Positions 16,501 through 26,061 of a stretch of DNA of 64,000 nt are shown piece by piece; the first letter of the stretch is position 1, and every line of letters begins with the position of its first letter. Origin of the DNA: Terriglobia bacterium (lineage in GTDB: Bacteria; Acidobacteriota; Terriglobia; Terriglobales; Acidobacteriaceae); assembly GCA_020073465.1 (NCBI GenBank), contig JAIQFC010000002.1, positions 62,001-126,000 on the forward strand. The letters are read 5' to 3'. The translations under genes and the position numbers were made by a program. The notes beneath the pieces were generated by a model. It saw nothing but the letters and a program-made list of their open reading frames with translations. It searched no databases and had not been told where the DNA came from.

Positions 16501-19500
16501 CCGAGCCCACCACCAGGCCTCGACGCCGCTGGTGGAAATACCTGCTGGTGCTCACCGGGGCCGGCGTTATTTGCGTGCTTGCCGGGCTCTGGTACATCAC
16601 CACCGACTCGTTTCAGAACCTCGTCCGCCGCCGCATGATCGCGGAAGTCGAACGCATCACCGGCGGCCACGCGGAAGTCGGCAGCTTCCACACGATTCCC
16701 TTTCGCCTGCACGTCGAGGTACGCGATATCACCGTGCACGGGCGCGAAGCCGCCTCCGACGTGCCTTTGGCGCACGCCGATCATCTGGTCGCCGAAGTGA
16801 AGGTGATCTCCCTGCTCAGCCGGGAGTTTGGATTCCACGACGTGGTTCTCGATCACCCGGTAGTGCACGTTGCGTTCTATCCCGACGGCACGACGAATGT
16901 CCCTCAGCGAATCCAGCAAAGCTCAGGTAAGTCTCCTGTCGAACAGCTCTTCGCCCTGTCCGTCGACCGGTTTGATGTGCGCCACGGTGAGCTGCTATGG
17001 AACGATCAGAAGGTTCCCCTCGATTTTTCCGTTCGCGATACGGACCTGCAAATGTCGTATTCGTTCCTGCAGGGCCGGTATGATGGCCGCCTTCTGCTGG
17101 GCAAGGTGGACACCAAGTTCGACGACTTCCGCCCCTTTGCCTGGATGACGACGGTGGAGTTTCGACTGGCCCCGACGTTTGTCGACTTCAATTCTCTGAA
17201 GGTGAATTCCGGACGTTCTCATGTGGAGGCCGGCGGTCGCGTCACCGATTTTCGGCATCCTCGTATCGACGGCCAGTACGAGGCTCACCTGGACCTAGCC
17301 GAGGCCGCATCGATCGCACGCCGCCACGATCTTCGCCAGGGTGTGATCGATTTCAAAGGCAAGGGCAGTTGGACGCTGGAGCAATTCGCCACATCCGGCG
17401 AAGTGGTTCTGCGTGATCTCGGCTGGCAGGACAATCAGTTCGCGTTCAAGCAAGCCAGCGCGACTTCGGATTACTCGGTGAGTGATCAGGAGATCAAACT
17501 CTCGAAGTTGCAGGGCAAGCTGCTCGGTGGGAGTTTTACCGGCGACGCCCAGATCGACAACTGGCTTTACGGCGCGCCGCTTTCACCCGCGGAAAGGCGA
17601 GCCGCGAAGAAGGCTGGTTCGCGCACTGCAGCCGGCCAGGAAATGGCCGTCATCACCGCAGCCAGGCCGCAAAAAGGCCCGCCGGCCAAGAAGATGCCAG
17701 AAGTGGAGACCGGAGTTGTGCGTCTTCGGGTGCGCGACATCTCCGCCGGGGAGATGGCGTCGGCGCTGAATTCTCCCGCTCACCCCCTCGGCCGTTTTCG
17801 TCCCGTGGGGTTTGCCACAGGGTCTATCGACGCTCACTGGACAGGTTCGCCGCGCGATGCGGACGTCGCATTTGATTTCGACTTGAATCCGCCGGTTCGT
17901 TCCGCTCCGGGCGAATTGCCGGTCACGGCGCGGGCACAGGGAACCTATCGCGGGTCCAGCGATGAACTGGAACTTGCGCAGTTGCTGGTGACGACTCCTT
18001 CCTCGCGCGTGCAAGCCTCCGGGGCGCTGTCGGCATCGTCCAGCCTGCGTTTTTCGATTTCGACCTCCGACCTCGACGAATGGCGGCCCATTGTCGCGGC
18101 TCTGCATGGGCCAGCCAATCTGCCGTTCAACGTGAACGGAAGCGCGACTTTCAGCGGCACGGTGACTGGTTCCCCGTCGTCTCCGATATTCGCCGGCAAC
18201 TTGGCCGCGCAGGACTTCGACTTCACGCTTCCGGCTACGCCCCGCACGGCCGAGCAGCCGGTGCACTGGGACTTGCTTTCGGCCGGCGTGCAGTTTTCCT
18301 CCCGCGGCCTGACCCTGCGCAACGGCAGTCTCCGCCGGGGCGACACCAGCGCTGAGTTTGAAGTGAGTTCCACCTTTCTGCGCGGGCAATTCACCGACGA
18401 TAGCCCCCTTGCCGCGCGTGTGAGCCTGCACAACGTCGACGTCGCTTCCACGGCCGTTCTTACCGGCTACGACTATCCGGTTACTGGCAAAGCAGATCTC
18501 TTCCTGCAAGTCAGCGGCACGCGATCGAAACCACAAGCCCAGGGACAGATTCACGCCACAAATGCATCCGCCTACGGCGAATCCATCACGCAGTTCGATG
18601 CCGACCTCCGCATGGCCAACGGCGAGACTACATTTACCAACATTCACCTTTTCCATGACGACTCCGTTGTAACCGGAAGCGCGGCCTACAATCCAGCTTC
18701 GCGTATTTTTCATGTCGATCTCACCGGAAAGAACTTCGACCTCGGCCGCATTCATCAGATGCAACCGGGTCGCCTCAGCGTCGAGGGACGCGCCGATTTC
18801 ACGCTGCAGGCCTCCGGCACACCGGAGACGCCCGAGATCAATGCCAAGGTCCACCTGCGTGATCTGACGCTCGATCAGGAGCTAGCCGGCGGATTCGATC
18901 TGGAAGCCGTGACCCGCGGCGGCGAACTCCACGTAACCGGCCGCTCCGCGTTCCTGAAGGGGACGCTGGATGTCGACGGCTCCGTCCAGATGCGCGACGG
19001 CTATCCGGCAAACGTTTCAGTCCGCATGGATCATCTGGATCTGGATGCCCTGTGGCGCTCGTACCTGCGCGGACAACTGACCGGTCACTCCGCTGTCGCA
19101 GGCATACTGAAGATGCAGGGTCCGCTACGCTATCCGCGCCAGTGGACGCTTGCCGGCGATCTGGCCGATGTTTCCCTGGACGTGGAATACGCCAAGGTCC
19201 ACAACCAGGATCCAGTGCGCTTCACGTACGCCCAGCAGGCACTGCACGTCGAGCAGATGCATCTCGTGGGGGAGGGGACCGACCTCAGCGCTCGCGGCTC
19301 GGTGAATTTCGGAGGCGATCGCGAGATCGACTTGGCCGCTGAAGGCCGCGTCGATCTGAAGCTGCTGAACAGCTTTGATCCCGACCTGACCGCCGCCGGG
19401 CTGATGTCGATGAACATGACCGTAGGCGGCACGATCTTCGATCCGCTGCCGCAAGGACGTCTCCAACTTTCCAACGGCTCCGTGGCCTATGCCGGCTTGC

Positions 19501-20615
19501 CCAGCGGCCTGAGCGAAATGAACGGCTCGCTCAACTTCACCCGTGACCGCATCCACATCGAGACCCTCAGCGCCCGGACCGGCGGCGGCACGCTCGATCT
19601 GAAGGGCGATGCCACGAACTACAACAAGCAGCTCAGCTTCAACCTCACCGCTACGGGGAAGGATGTGCGCCTACGCTATCCGCCCGGAGTGAGTTCTACC
19701 GCCGATGCCGAACTGCACTGGGTGGGAACCCGTTCGGCATCCACGGTCTCTGGCGAAATCCTGGTCAACAAGCTGGCGGTCCAGCCTAACTTCGACTTCA
19801 GCCAGTATCTCCAGCGCAGCCGCGAGATCGGCTCCACGACTCCGGCCACTTCTCCGCTCTACGGCGTCAAACTTGACATCCACGTCCAGACCGCGCCCGA
19901 ACTTCAAATGAAGACCGCGGTCGCCCGGCTTTCCGGCGATGCTGACCTGCGCCTTCGCGGCACGGCCGCACGCCCCACCGTGCTCGGCCGGGCCGACATT
20001 CTGGAAGGCGAGATCACGTTTAACGGCACCAAGTTCGACCTCGAGCGCGGCGACATCACTTTCACCAATCCCGTGGCCATTGAACCGCAACTGAACCTCG
20101 AGGCTTCCACCCATGTGCGGAACTACGATCTCAACGTTACCGTGACCGGGACACCGGACCGGCTCGCCGTGAACTATCGCTCCGAGCCGCCGCTGCCGAA
20201 GTCGGATATCATCGCGCTGCTCGCCCTCGGCCGCACCAGCGAAGAGTCCGAACAGCTGCAGCAGCAGTCCGGACAGTCCGCCTTTACCGACGAAGCCACG
20301 GCCATGATCATCAACCAGGCGATCAACTCCACGGTCAGCAGCCGCATGCAGAAACTGTTCGGCGTCAGCCGCATCAAGATCGACCCGCAAGGTTTGACCA
20401 CCGAGACAAACCCCACCGCCCGCGGTCCTCAGGTCACGATCGAGCAGCAATTCGCCAACAATATTTCTCTCACCTACAGCACCAACGTCTCCCAGAGCTC
20501 GCAGCAGATCATTCAAGGCCAGTACTTCTTCACCCGCAACATTTCCGTGGTCGGGACCCGTGACCAGAACGGCGTAGTCAGCTTCGACGTCCGCATCCGC
20601 CGCCAGAAGAAGTAA
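16497..20615 (+). CDS. tamB: TamB-like translocation/assembly module, AsmA-like bridge protein
   Basis: TamB proteins are inner-membrane-anchored beta-groove proteins spanning the periplasm, working with an Omp85 partner in outer-membrane assembly or phospholipid transfer. GTG at 16497 overlaps the upstream TGA (GTGA), giving 1372 residues. A membrane anchor (YLLVLTGAGVICVLAGLWYI) is at residues 16-36; the remainder is a very long repetitive beta-rich body, and the last ~350 residues carry the DUF490 style (TFNGTKFDLERGDITFTNP, EPQLNLEASTHVRNYDLNV, ISVVGTRDQNGVVSFDVRIRRQKK end). The frame is open upstream, but that sequence overlaps the SurA-like gene and is not family-like. Confidence 0.9.
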   Translation: MTEPTTRPRRRWWKYLLVLTGAGVICVLAGLWYITTDSFQNLVRRRMIAEVERITGGHAEVGSFHTIPFRLHVEVRDITVHGREAASDVPLAHADHLVAEVKVISLLSREFGFHDVVLDHPVVHVAFYPDGTTNVPQRIQQSSGKSPVEQLFALSVDRFDVRHGELLWNDQKVPLDFSVRDTDLQMSYSFLQGRYDGRLLLGKVDTKFDDFRPFAWMTTVEFRLAPTFVDFNSLKVNSGRSHVEAGGRVTDFRHPRIDGQYEAHLDLAEAASIARRHDLRQGVIDFKGKGSWTLEQFATSGEVVLRDLGWQDNQFAFKQASATSDYSVSDQEIKLSKLQGKLLGGSFTGDAQIDNWLYGAPLSPAERRAAKKAGSRTAAGQEMAVITAARPQKGPPAKKMPEVETGVVRLRVRDISAGEMASALNSPAHPLGRFRPVGFATGSIDAHWTGSPRDADVAFDFDLNPPVRSAPGELPVTARAQGTYRGSSDELELAQLLVTTPSSRVQASGALSASSSLRFSISTSDLDEWRPIVAALHGPANLPFNVNGSATFSGTVTGSPSSPIFAGNLAAQDFDFTLPATPRTAEQPVHWDLLSAGVQFSSRGLTLRNGSLRRGDTSAEFEVSSTFLRGQFTDDSPLAARVSLHNVDVASTAVLTGYDYPVTGKADLFLQVSGTRSKPQAQGQIHATNASAYGESITQFDADLRMANGETTFTNIHLFHDDSVVTGSAAYNPASRIFHVDLTGKNFDLGRIHQMQPGRLSVEGRADFTLQASGTPETPEINAKVHLRDLTLDQELAGGFDLEAVTRGGELHVTGRSAFLKGTLDVDGSVQMRDGYPANVSVRMDHLDLDALWRSYLRGQLTGHSAVAGILKMQGPLRYPRQWTLAGDLADVSLDVEYAKVHNQDPVRFTYAQQALHVEQMHLVGEGTDLSARGSVNFGGDREIDLAAEGRVDLKLLNSFDPDLTAAGLMSMNMTVGGTIFDPLPQGRLQLSNGSVAYAGLPSGLSEMNGSLNFTRDRIHIETLSARTGGGTLDLKGDATNYNKQLSFNLTATGKDVRLRYPPGVSSTADAELHWVGTRSASTVSGEILVNKLAVQPNFDFSQYLQRSREIGSTTPATSPLYGVKLDIHVQTAPELQMKTAVARLSGDADLRLRGTAARPTVLGRADILEGEITFNGTKFDLERGDITFTNPVAIEPQLNLEASTHVRNYDLNVTVTGTPDRLAVNYRSEPPLPKSDIIALLALGRTSEESEQLQQQSGQSAFTDEATAMIINQAINSTVSSRMQKLFGVSRIKIDPQGLTTETNPTARGPQVTIEQQFANNISLTYSTNVSQSSQQIIQGQYFFTRNISVVGTRDQNGVVSFDVRIRRQKK

Positions 20616-20661
20616 GATACCTGCGATCACATTTGCCGGTTCTCGCCAGGAGGTAGCAGCC

Positions 20662-22086
20662 ATGACCAACGGGCCCTCCGCACTTCGTACCCTCTTCTTC
20701 CTTTCCCTGTCCTTTCTGCTTTGCCATGCGGCTTCGTTCGCCGCGTCGCAGGCGGAAGAGAATTCGCCGAAAGATCTGCCGACACTCAAGAAGCAATTGT
20801 CGGAAACCGAGGCCAGGAAGGGAAAGGATGATGCCGACTTGATCCCCATTCTCTACGGAATCAGCGGTGCCTATCGAGATCAGGGAGGCTATATACCTGG
20901 TTTGCCCTTTGCCCAGCGAGCCCTGGAGATCAGCCAGAAGGTGCATGGGCCGGATGACCCACAAACAGCGGGCGCGCTGGATTTTCTGGCGACGATGTAC
21001 CGGCTGCAGGGAGACCCCAAGTCTGCCCTGGAGAATTACCGGCGTGCCCTGACCATCGTGGAAAAAGCGCTGGGCACCAAGCATCCGGCCTACGCCACCT
21101 TGCTCGACAATCTCGCAGAGGCCTACCTTGCCGAGGGAAATTTTGGCGAAGCCGAGAGCGCCTTGCAGAAGGCGATGACCGTAGCGTCCGAGGCCTACGG
21201 GGCGGCGGCGCCGGAGGTCACGCCGGTGAGGTTAGACCTCGGCGAGCTGTATCTGAGAACAGGGAGATACGGCAAGGCCGAGGAATCTCTGGTGTACGCG
21301 CTGACGATCCGCTCCGAGGGCCTGGATGTTCCACTCCAGGCGGGACAGACAACCGAAAAAGAAGTCCTGTTCTACATGGCACCGGTTCGCGTTGTTCTGG
21401 GCAGGCTGTACACCGTGACCGGCCTTTACGACAAAGCTGGCCCGCTTCTCCAGGATGCGTTGAAGGCCATTGAAGCAACCGCAGGCAAGGAAAATCCATT
21501 CCTCGAAGATGTTCTGGTGGACCTGGCGGCCCTCTCCGCCGCCACGGGTGAAACCGAAAAAGCAGCCGCCTACCAAAAGCGCGCCGACGAGATTCATGAC
21601 AGGAACATCGGTATCTCCCATTTGGCGTCGTCGCCCCGGCCGAAAGCTTTCGAGGCATCAATCCCTCCCAGCAACGGGATCAAACCCTATGCGGATGTCC
21701 GGGTCGGCGATTGGGTGGTCTACAACGGGCCCCAAGGCACGCCCATCAGGAAAGTCGAGGTGATCAGAAAGACCCCGGTGGTAGCGATTGTCGAGGATTC
21801 TATGTGGAACGCGGGAGGGAAGGAGTGGCTGGGGGGACCCGAACAGATGGTGAACCTTTCGGGAGGGCTGAAGGAATCATTCGACGTCTCCGAAAGCGAC
21901 TTAAAGACGGAAAGAACTAAAATTAAAGGCAGCGAAATCACTTGCTCAACCGTGGTCACCAAGCAGGAGGGGAAGGAGTGCAAGATCTACTTTGCTCCCG
22001 ATGCGATTCCCGTAGGCGGTCTGGCCAAGGTGGAGTGCGACGGTCAGGTGGTTATGCAGGCGGCTGACTATATGCGCGGAAAGTAG
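20662..22086 (+). CDS. exported tetratricopeptide-repeat protein
   Basis: ATG at 20662 follows a strong AGGAGG. The 474-residue product has a signal peptide (to about residue 30) and then at least five TPR units of the kinesin-light-chain style, for example AQRALEISQKVHGPDDPQTA, YRRALTIVEKALGTKHPAYA and LQKAMTVASEAYG (residues 60-300). The C-terminal 140 residues form a separate non-TPR domain with PYADVRVGDWVVYN and two Cys. TPRs indicate protein binding, but no partner is evident. It lies 46 bp after tamB and may belong to the same transcription unit. Confidence 0.8.
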   Translation: MTNGPSALRTLFFLSLSFLLCHAASFAASQAEENSPKDLPTLKKQLSETEARKGKDDADLIPILYGISGAYRDQGGYIPGLPFAQRALEISQKVHGPDDPQTAGALDFLATMYRLQGDPKSALENYRRALTIVEKALGTKHPAYATLLDNLAEAYLAEGNFGEAESALQKAMTVASEAYGAAAPEVTPVRLDLGELYLRTGRYGKAEESLVYALTIRSEGLDVPLQAGQTTEKEVLFYMAPVRVVLGRLYTVTGLYDKAGPLLQDALKAIEATAGKENPFLEDVLVDLAALSAATGETEKAAAYQKRADEIHDRNIGISHLASSPRPKAFEASIPPSNGIKPYADVRVGDWVVYNGPQGTPIRKVEVIRKTPVVAIVEDSMWNAGGKEWLGGPEQMVNLSGGLKESFDVSESDLKTERTKIKGSEITCSTVVTKQEGKECKIYFAPDAIPVGGLAKVECDGQVVMQAADYMRGK

Positions 22087-22112
22087 AGCCGCAAGCGTGG
22101 ACCTTACGCCCT

Positions 22113-22778
22113 ATGACTGCTTCGAACCCGGCAGCGCACCTCGACACTCTGCGCCAGCGCATGGTGGATTCCCAGCTTCGCGCCCGCGGCATCGTCGATG
22201 CGCGTGTGCTCTCGGCAATGCGGCGCGTGCCACGTCATGAGTTCACACCCGAGTGCTATCGCGACCAAGCGTACGAAGATCATCCCCTGCCAATCGGCGA
22301 GGGCCAGACTATCTCTCAGCCCTACATCGTTGCCAGTATGCTGGAAGCCTTGGAACTCAGGCCCGAAGACCGGGTTCTGGAAGTCGGCACGGGTTCCGGA
22401 TACGTGACCGCGTTGCTCGCGGAACTGGCGGCAGAAGTTTTCTCCATCGAGCGCCATGCCACCCTGGCCGACGAGGCCAGGCGAGTACTCTCCAGCCTCG
22501 GCTACACCAACGTGAAGTTCATCGTCGGTGACGGCTCCCAGGGCTTTCCTTCGAGTGCGCCTTACGATGCCATTACAGTGGCCGCCGCCACCCCGGAACC
22601 ACCGCCACTGCTGCTCTGGCAACTGGCAGAAGGTGGTCGCATGATCGTCCCCGTGGGTCCACCCGATGCGCAGCAATTGCAACTCATCCGCATACAGAAT
22701 GGCCAGCCGCAAATCTCGCTGCGCGAACCCTGCCGATTCGTTCCGCTGATCTCAGGTGTAAACGGTGTGGAAGTCTGA
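22113..22778 (+). CDS. pcm: protein-L-isoaspartate O-methyltransferase
   Basis: Pcm methylates isoaspartyl residues in damaged proteins so that they can be repaired, using S-adenosylmethionine in the cytosol. The 221-residue sequence has the family elements in order: RMVDSQLRARGIVDARVLSAM, RHEFTP, YEDHPLPIGEGQTISQPYIVASM (residues 50-72), the SAM motif VLEVGTGSGYVTALLAEL, and the C-terminal FVPLISGV. Length is normal. It begins 26 bp after the TPR gene and converges on the pilin-like gene. Confidence 0.93.
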   Translation: MTASNPAAHLDTLRQRMVDSQLRARGIVDARVLSAMRRVPRHEFTPECYRDQAYEDHPLPIGEGQTISQPYIVASMLEALELRPEDRVLEVGTGSGYVTALLAELAAEVFSIERHATLADEARRVLSSLGYTNVKFIVGDGSQGFPSSAPYDAITVAAATPEPPPLLLWQLAEGGRMIVPVGPPDAQQLQLIRIQNGQPQISLREPCRFVPLISGVNGVEV

Positions 22779-22828
22779 TGCCCGGTTTGGGCTCTTCCTC
22801 TCAGCCTCAGGCGCTCCGCACCTGTCCC

Positions 22829-23218
22829 CTACTCGGATGCCTGGAACTCCATGTTCTCGTCAACTGAAAGCTGCGCGGGCGTGCCCGAGGTATCGTCAGC
22901 GGAACGGGTGGCGACCACTCGAAAGCCGCTGCCACCGGTCTGGACCTCGTAGGTATAAGGAGGACGCTGCCGGGCCACCGTAATGTACTTGCTCGAGATC
23001 AGCTCGTCGAAGGAGGCGTATTTCCCTTCCGTGGCGTAGTACCGGCGCTCGGCGCTGGCGATACTGATGAGATCGCTCCGGACGCCGGTGATGTTGATGG
23101 TCGCCTTGGGGTTGTTCGCGCCGTCAGGAGCAGGGCTGCTCTGGACCTGCTTGGAATAAATGTACATGCCAATCGCCAGTACGATTACGACGCCGAGCAG
23201 ACCGAAGATGCGGCCCAT
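22829..23218 (-). CDS. small membrane-anchored pilin-like protein
   Basis: The 129-residue product has an N-terminal hydrophobic helix (GRIFGLLGVVIVLAIGMYIY) and a short globular domain with SAERRYYATEGKYASFDELIS, a pattern common in acidobacterial pseudopilin-like proteins. A canonical prepilin cleavage site (G followed by FTLIE) is not visible, so it may simply be a membrane-anchored periplasmic protein. It is transcribed divergently from the UbiA gene and has no pilus genes near it. Confidence 0.65.
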   Translation of the reverse strand: MGRIFGLLGVVIVLAIGMYIYSKQVQSSPAPDGANNPKATINITGVRSDLISIASAERRYYATEGKYASFDELISSKYITVARQRPPYTYEVQTGGSGFRVVATRSADDTSGTPAQLSVDENMEFQASE

Positions 23219-23327
23219 GAGTTCCTCCTGAGGCTAATTGCACCGCGAAACGGAGCCTGTGACAAGTAACCAGAGGGGTAGTGCCTTTTGCCCGTGAGCC
23301 CACTCCGTGGTGCCTGAACCCGCCTTT

Positions 23328-23369
23328 TCTGAGGACTGAGAACTGAGAACCGAGAACTGGCGACTGAAT
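23328..23369. repeat. degenerate heptanucleotide tandem repeat, unit ACTGAGA
   Basis: Units in 7-bp register from 23335 read ACTGAGA, ACTGAGA, ACCGAGA, ACTGGCG and ACTGAAT, with a further degenerate unit before them. The repeat lies directly upstream of the likely promoter of the UbiA gene. Confidence 0.8.
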
Positions 23370-23375
23370 TACAAT
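23370..23375 (+). promoter_or_regulatory. probable -10 element (TACAAT) of the prenyltransferase gene
   Basis: TACAAT ends six bases before the GTG start at 23382, so transcription would begin at or within a base or two of the start codon, suggesting leaderless translation. No clear -35 is present. Confidence 0.4.
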
Positions 23376-23381
23376 CTTCCC

Positions 23382-24245
23382 GTGCCCCTGCTCCACAACC
23401 TGCGCGTGACGCTGGAGATGATCAAGTGGGAGCACTCCGTCTTTGCGCTACCCTTTGCGCTGTGCGGCGCAATGCTGGCCGCCGGAGGCCTCCCCACCGC
23501 GCACCAGTTGATCTGGATCGTCGTCGCCATGATCGCCGCGCGCTCGGCCGCGATGGCCTTCAACCGGCTGGCCGACGCCTCGATTGACGCTGCCAACCCC
23601 CGTACCAGCGCTCGCGCTCTTCCCGCGGGACACCTGCGGCCCGCATTCGTTGCAACGTTTGTAGTGATATCCAGTGCGATCTTCGTATTGGCCGCCGCGC
23701 AACTCAACCGTCTCACGCTCTGGCTGTCACCGGTGGCGCTAGCGGTGGTCTTGCTTTACTCCTACACGAAGCGCGTAACGCACTGGTCGCACCTGGTCCT
23801 CGGATTTGCTTTGGGGATCGCGCCCTCGGCCGCCTGGATTGCTGTCCGTGGCTCACTCGATCCGCGCATCCTGCTGCTCACCGCCGCCGTGACTTTCTGG
23901 GTGGGAGGCTTCGACGTTCTCTACGCCTGCCAGGATTTTGACTTCGATCGCGAGGCCGGACTGCACTCCGTCCCGCGCTACCTGGGGATCCGCCGCGCAC
24001 TGTGGGTGGCCCGGGCCTTCCACCTCATCATGCTGCTGTTGCTGGTTGAATTGTTGCTGGTCTTTGGGTTGGGAAAGTTTGCAGTCACTGGAGCAGTTGG
24101 AGTGGCTGCGCTGCTCGGGTACGAACACTCGCTGGTCTCCTCCGACGATCTCAGTAAGCTCAACGCCGCCTTCTTCACCATGAACGGCGTCATCTCGGTA
24201 GTGTTCTTCGTGTTTGTGGCCGCCGACCTGCTGCTGAAGAAGTGA
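23382..24245 (+). CDS. UbiA-family prenyltransferase, probably for menaquinone (MqnP-like)
   Basis: UbiA enzymes attach an isoprenoid tail to an aromatic acid in the membrane. The 287-residue protein has eight or nine hydrophobic segments and both Asp-rich motifs: [20 protein letters not shown] (about residue 64) and [21 protein letters not shown] (about 185), which bind Mg2+ and prenyl diphosphate. Closeness to mqnE, with only one orphan gene between, suggests it serves the futalosine menaquinone route (MqnP role) rather than ubiquinone synthesis. The start is GTG with no Shine-Dalgarno and a TACAAT element just upstream. Confidence 0.86.
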   Translation: MPLLHNLRVTLEMIKWEHSVFALPFALCGAMLAAGGLPTAHQLIWIVVAMIAARSAAMAFNRLADASIDAANPRTSARALPAGHLRPAFVATFVVISSAIFVLAAAQLNRLTLWLSPVALAVVLLYSYTKRVTHWSHLVLGFALGIAPSAAWIAVRGSLDPRILLLTAAVTFWVGGFDVLYACQDFDFDREAGLHSVPRYLGIRRALWVARAFHLIMLLLLVELLLVFGLGKFAVTGAVGVAALLGYEHSLVSSDDLSKLNAAFFTMNGVISVVFFVFVAADLLLKK

Positions 24246-24373
24246 CCAACAGCACATAGCTAATCGACTTCCCGCTCGACACAACGAGCAATTCCGGACA
24301 CCAGTTCGCTCACCAAAGTACTCTGCTCCTGCCTCGCTGCCCATGCTACTGTCCACCCGCAGGGGGCACAACA

Positions 24374-26020
24374 TTGGGCAAGCAAAGAGCGATTTCTATT
24401 CTGGTCGCCCTGGCGCTGGTTGTGGTCGCGGTCGCAGCGTTCGTATTGTGGCCCAAGCGATACTCCGTCGGCGAGTCATTGTCAGAGACGACCGTCTTCT
24501 GGAATGACCACGAGGCCTTCCTCTTCCTGGAATTGAACACGATGGGCCGCTCCCGCAATGGGCTGCAGGAGAAGCTCTCCGGCACTCGATACGGCTATCT
24601 AACGTTCCTTCTTGGCGGCTCTGCGGACTTCCCCAAACAGGAAATCGTTGCCTACCATCTGGTCTCCTCGGGACAATTCGACCGATTTGCGTTGCCCGGG
24701 AATACGGTCCTGTATGGCACGTGGGGCTTGGCCGATGGCCGATTGCAGCTTACGCCGCGGATCGCCACCAGACACGGCTTCCGTTGGGACGGCGAAAGAT
24801 TCGTTCCTGTTTCCGCATTACCGGCAGAAAGAACGAAATCCGCTACCCCCAGTTCGAAACTGACCGAGGACGACGCCGACGCAGACGAAGATGGCGGGTT
24901 CTCTGGTCTACTTCCCAAGTCAGAACGTAAACTCTTCAAGGATGCCGGCTGGCACTACAAGTCTCTGACTGGCTATGAGGCAGAGGGGGCGGCAGGCACG
25001 CTGCTCATTACTCTTGCGGGCAGTACTTTCAACCTGACCGTCGAGAGTACGCCGCTCGCCAAGGACTCGGCGGCCCGCTTCGATTTCTTGATGATCGGAA
25101 CGCGCAGTGTCCGCCTCGAAGGCGACAAACTGGCTGCCGGCCCGCAAACGCTGTGGAACCAATCCGGCTGGCGGCAAATCTCCAAACCGGAGTACGAGGC
25201 CCTGCAGCGACAATACGGCCGCCAATTCCACGCGCCGATGCTATCGCTGGTATGGTTGCTTTTGATTGCGGTTGCGTTGCTGTGGCGCTTCGGCAGTTGG
25301 ATCCACATTTTGTTTACCTTTGCCACTGTGAAGCGCCGCGTGCTGAAGAACATGGCCACGTCGTATTCTTTTCCACCCGCGACCCCGGCACAGTTTCCGA
25401 CGCTCGATCTGGGCGCGCTCGATCGCTACACGCGCGAACTCGAAGGCCTGGGTTTCACCCGCCTGCTGGACTTCTCGCTAGTCTCCGATTCTCGCACCAG
25501 CCCGCCCAGCTTCTGCCGCCTTTTCGCGCACACCCGCCATCACTGTTTTGGCGAGATCAACCAGATTTTTCCTCCAGGAAAGACGCCGCTGCCATTGAGG
25601 GGGTCGATCCAGAGCTGCCTGCAGAACGGCTGGACTCTCACTTTTGCGAACCGCAAGCCACAGGCCGCGAGTTCGTTGCTGCGGCGCAGGAAAGCCATGG
25701 GCATCTGCATGCCGGACGCGAGTTTCTCGGAGCTCTTGCAGGCCTTTCTCAAGATGCGCGACCAGGTTTGTCTCGACCTCGGTATCCAGACCGTCAATGA
25801 CGACACGCTCGAAGCCTATATCGCGCGTGTGCAACGCACCTGCACGGAACTACGCGAAGCCGTGCAGGAAAAGAACTTCGTCAAAGGTGTTCCCGAAGTC
25901 TATTTGCGCAAGTTCTCGCTGATGAAGACAGAGCCCGAGTATGTCTGGCTCGGCGACTATCCCAGGGAGGCCGAGCAGCGCAAACAAGGGCTCAACACGT
26001 TCGCGGCCAGCGCCCGCTGA
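24374..26020 (+). CDS. membrane protein of unknown function
   Basis: The likely start is TTG at 24374 (after AGGGGG), giving 548 residues. A first membrane helix is at residues 5-27, then a domain of about 260 residues with an acidic stretch (TEDDADADEDGG), then a second membrane helix (MLSLVWLLLIAVALLWRF, about 292-312). The C-terminal half is soluble and contains several Cys and His residues (FCRLFAHTRHHCFG near 382-395). I do not recognise the family. It is sandwiched between the UbiA prenyltransferase and mqnE on the same strand, which hints at but does not prove a quinone-related role. Confidence 0.72.
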   Translation: MGKQRAISILVALALVVVAVAAFVLWPKRYSVGESLSETTVFWNDHEAFLFLELNTMGRSRNGLQEKLSGTRYGYLTFLLGGSADFPKQEIVAYHLVSSGQFDRFALPGNTVLYGTWGLADGRLQLTPRIATRHGFRWDGERFVPVSALPAERTKSATPSSKLTEDDADADEDGGFSGLLPKSERKLFKDAGWHYKSLTGYEAEGAAGTLLITLAGSTFNLTVESTPLAKDSAARFDFLMIGTRSVRLEGDKLAAGPQTLWNQSGWRQISKPEYEALQRQYGRQFHAPMLSLVWLLLIAVALLWRFGSWIHILFTFATVKRRVLKNMATSYSFPPATPAQFPTLDLGALDRYTRELEGLGFTRLLDFSLVSDSRTSPPSFCRLFAHTRHHCFGEINQIFPPGKTPLPLRGSIQSCLQNGWTLTFANRKPQAASSLLRRRKAMGICMPDASFSELLQAFLKMRDQVCLDLGIQTVNDDTLEAYIARVQRTCTELREAVQEKNFVKGVPEVYLRKFSLMKTEPEYVWLGDYPREAEQRKQGLNTFAASAR

Positions 26021-26061
26021 TTCTGTGGCTTCCACTACACTCCTGCGATATCATCAAAAGG

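Noticed and set aside
17583..18854. Long open frame on the minus strand inside tamB
   Set aside because: It is antisense to a well-supported TamB reading frame, has no family motifs and arises from GC-rich codon bias. The same applies to minus-strand frames at 19671-20849, 13342-13878 and 13996-14799.
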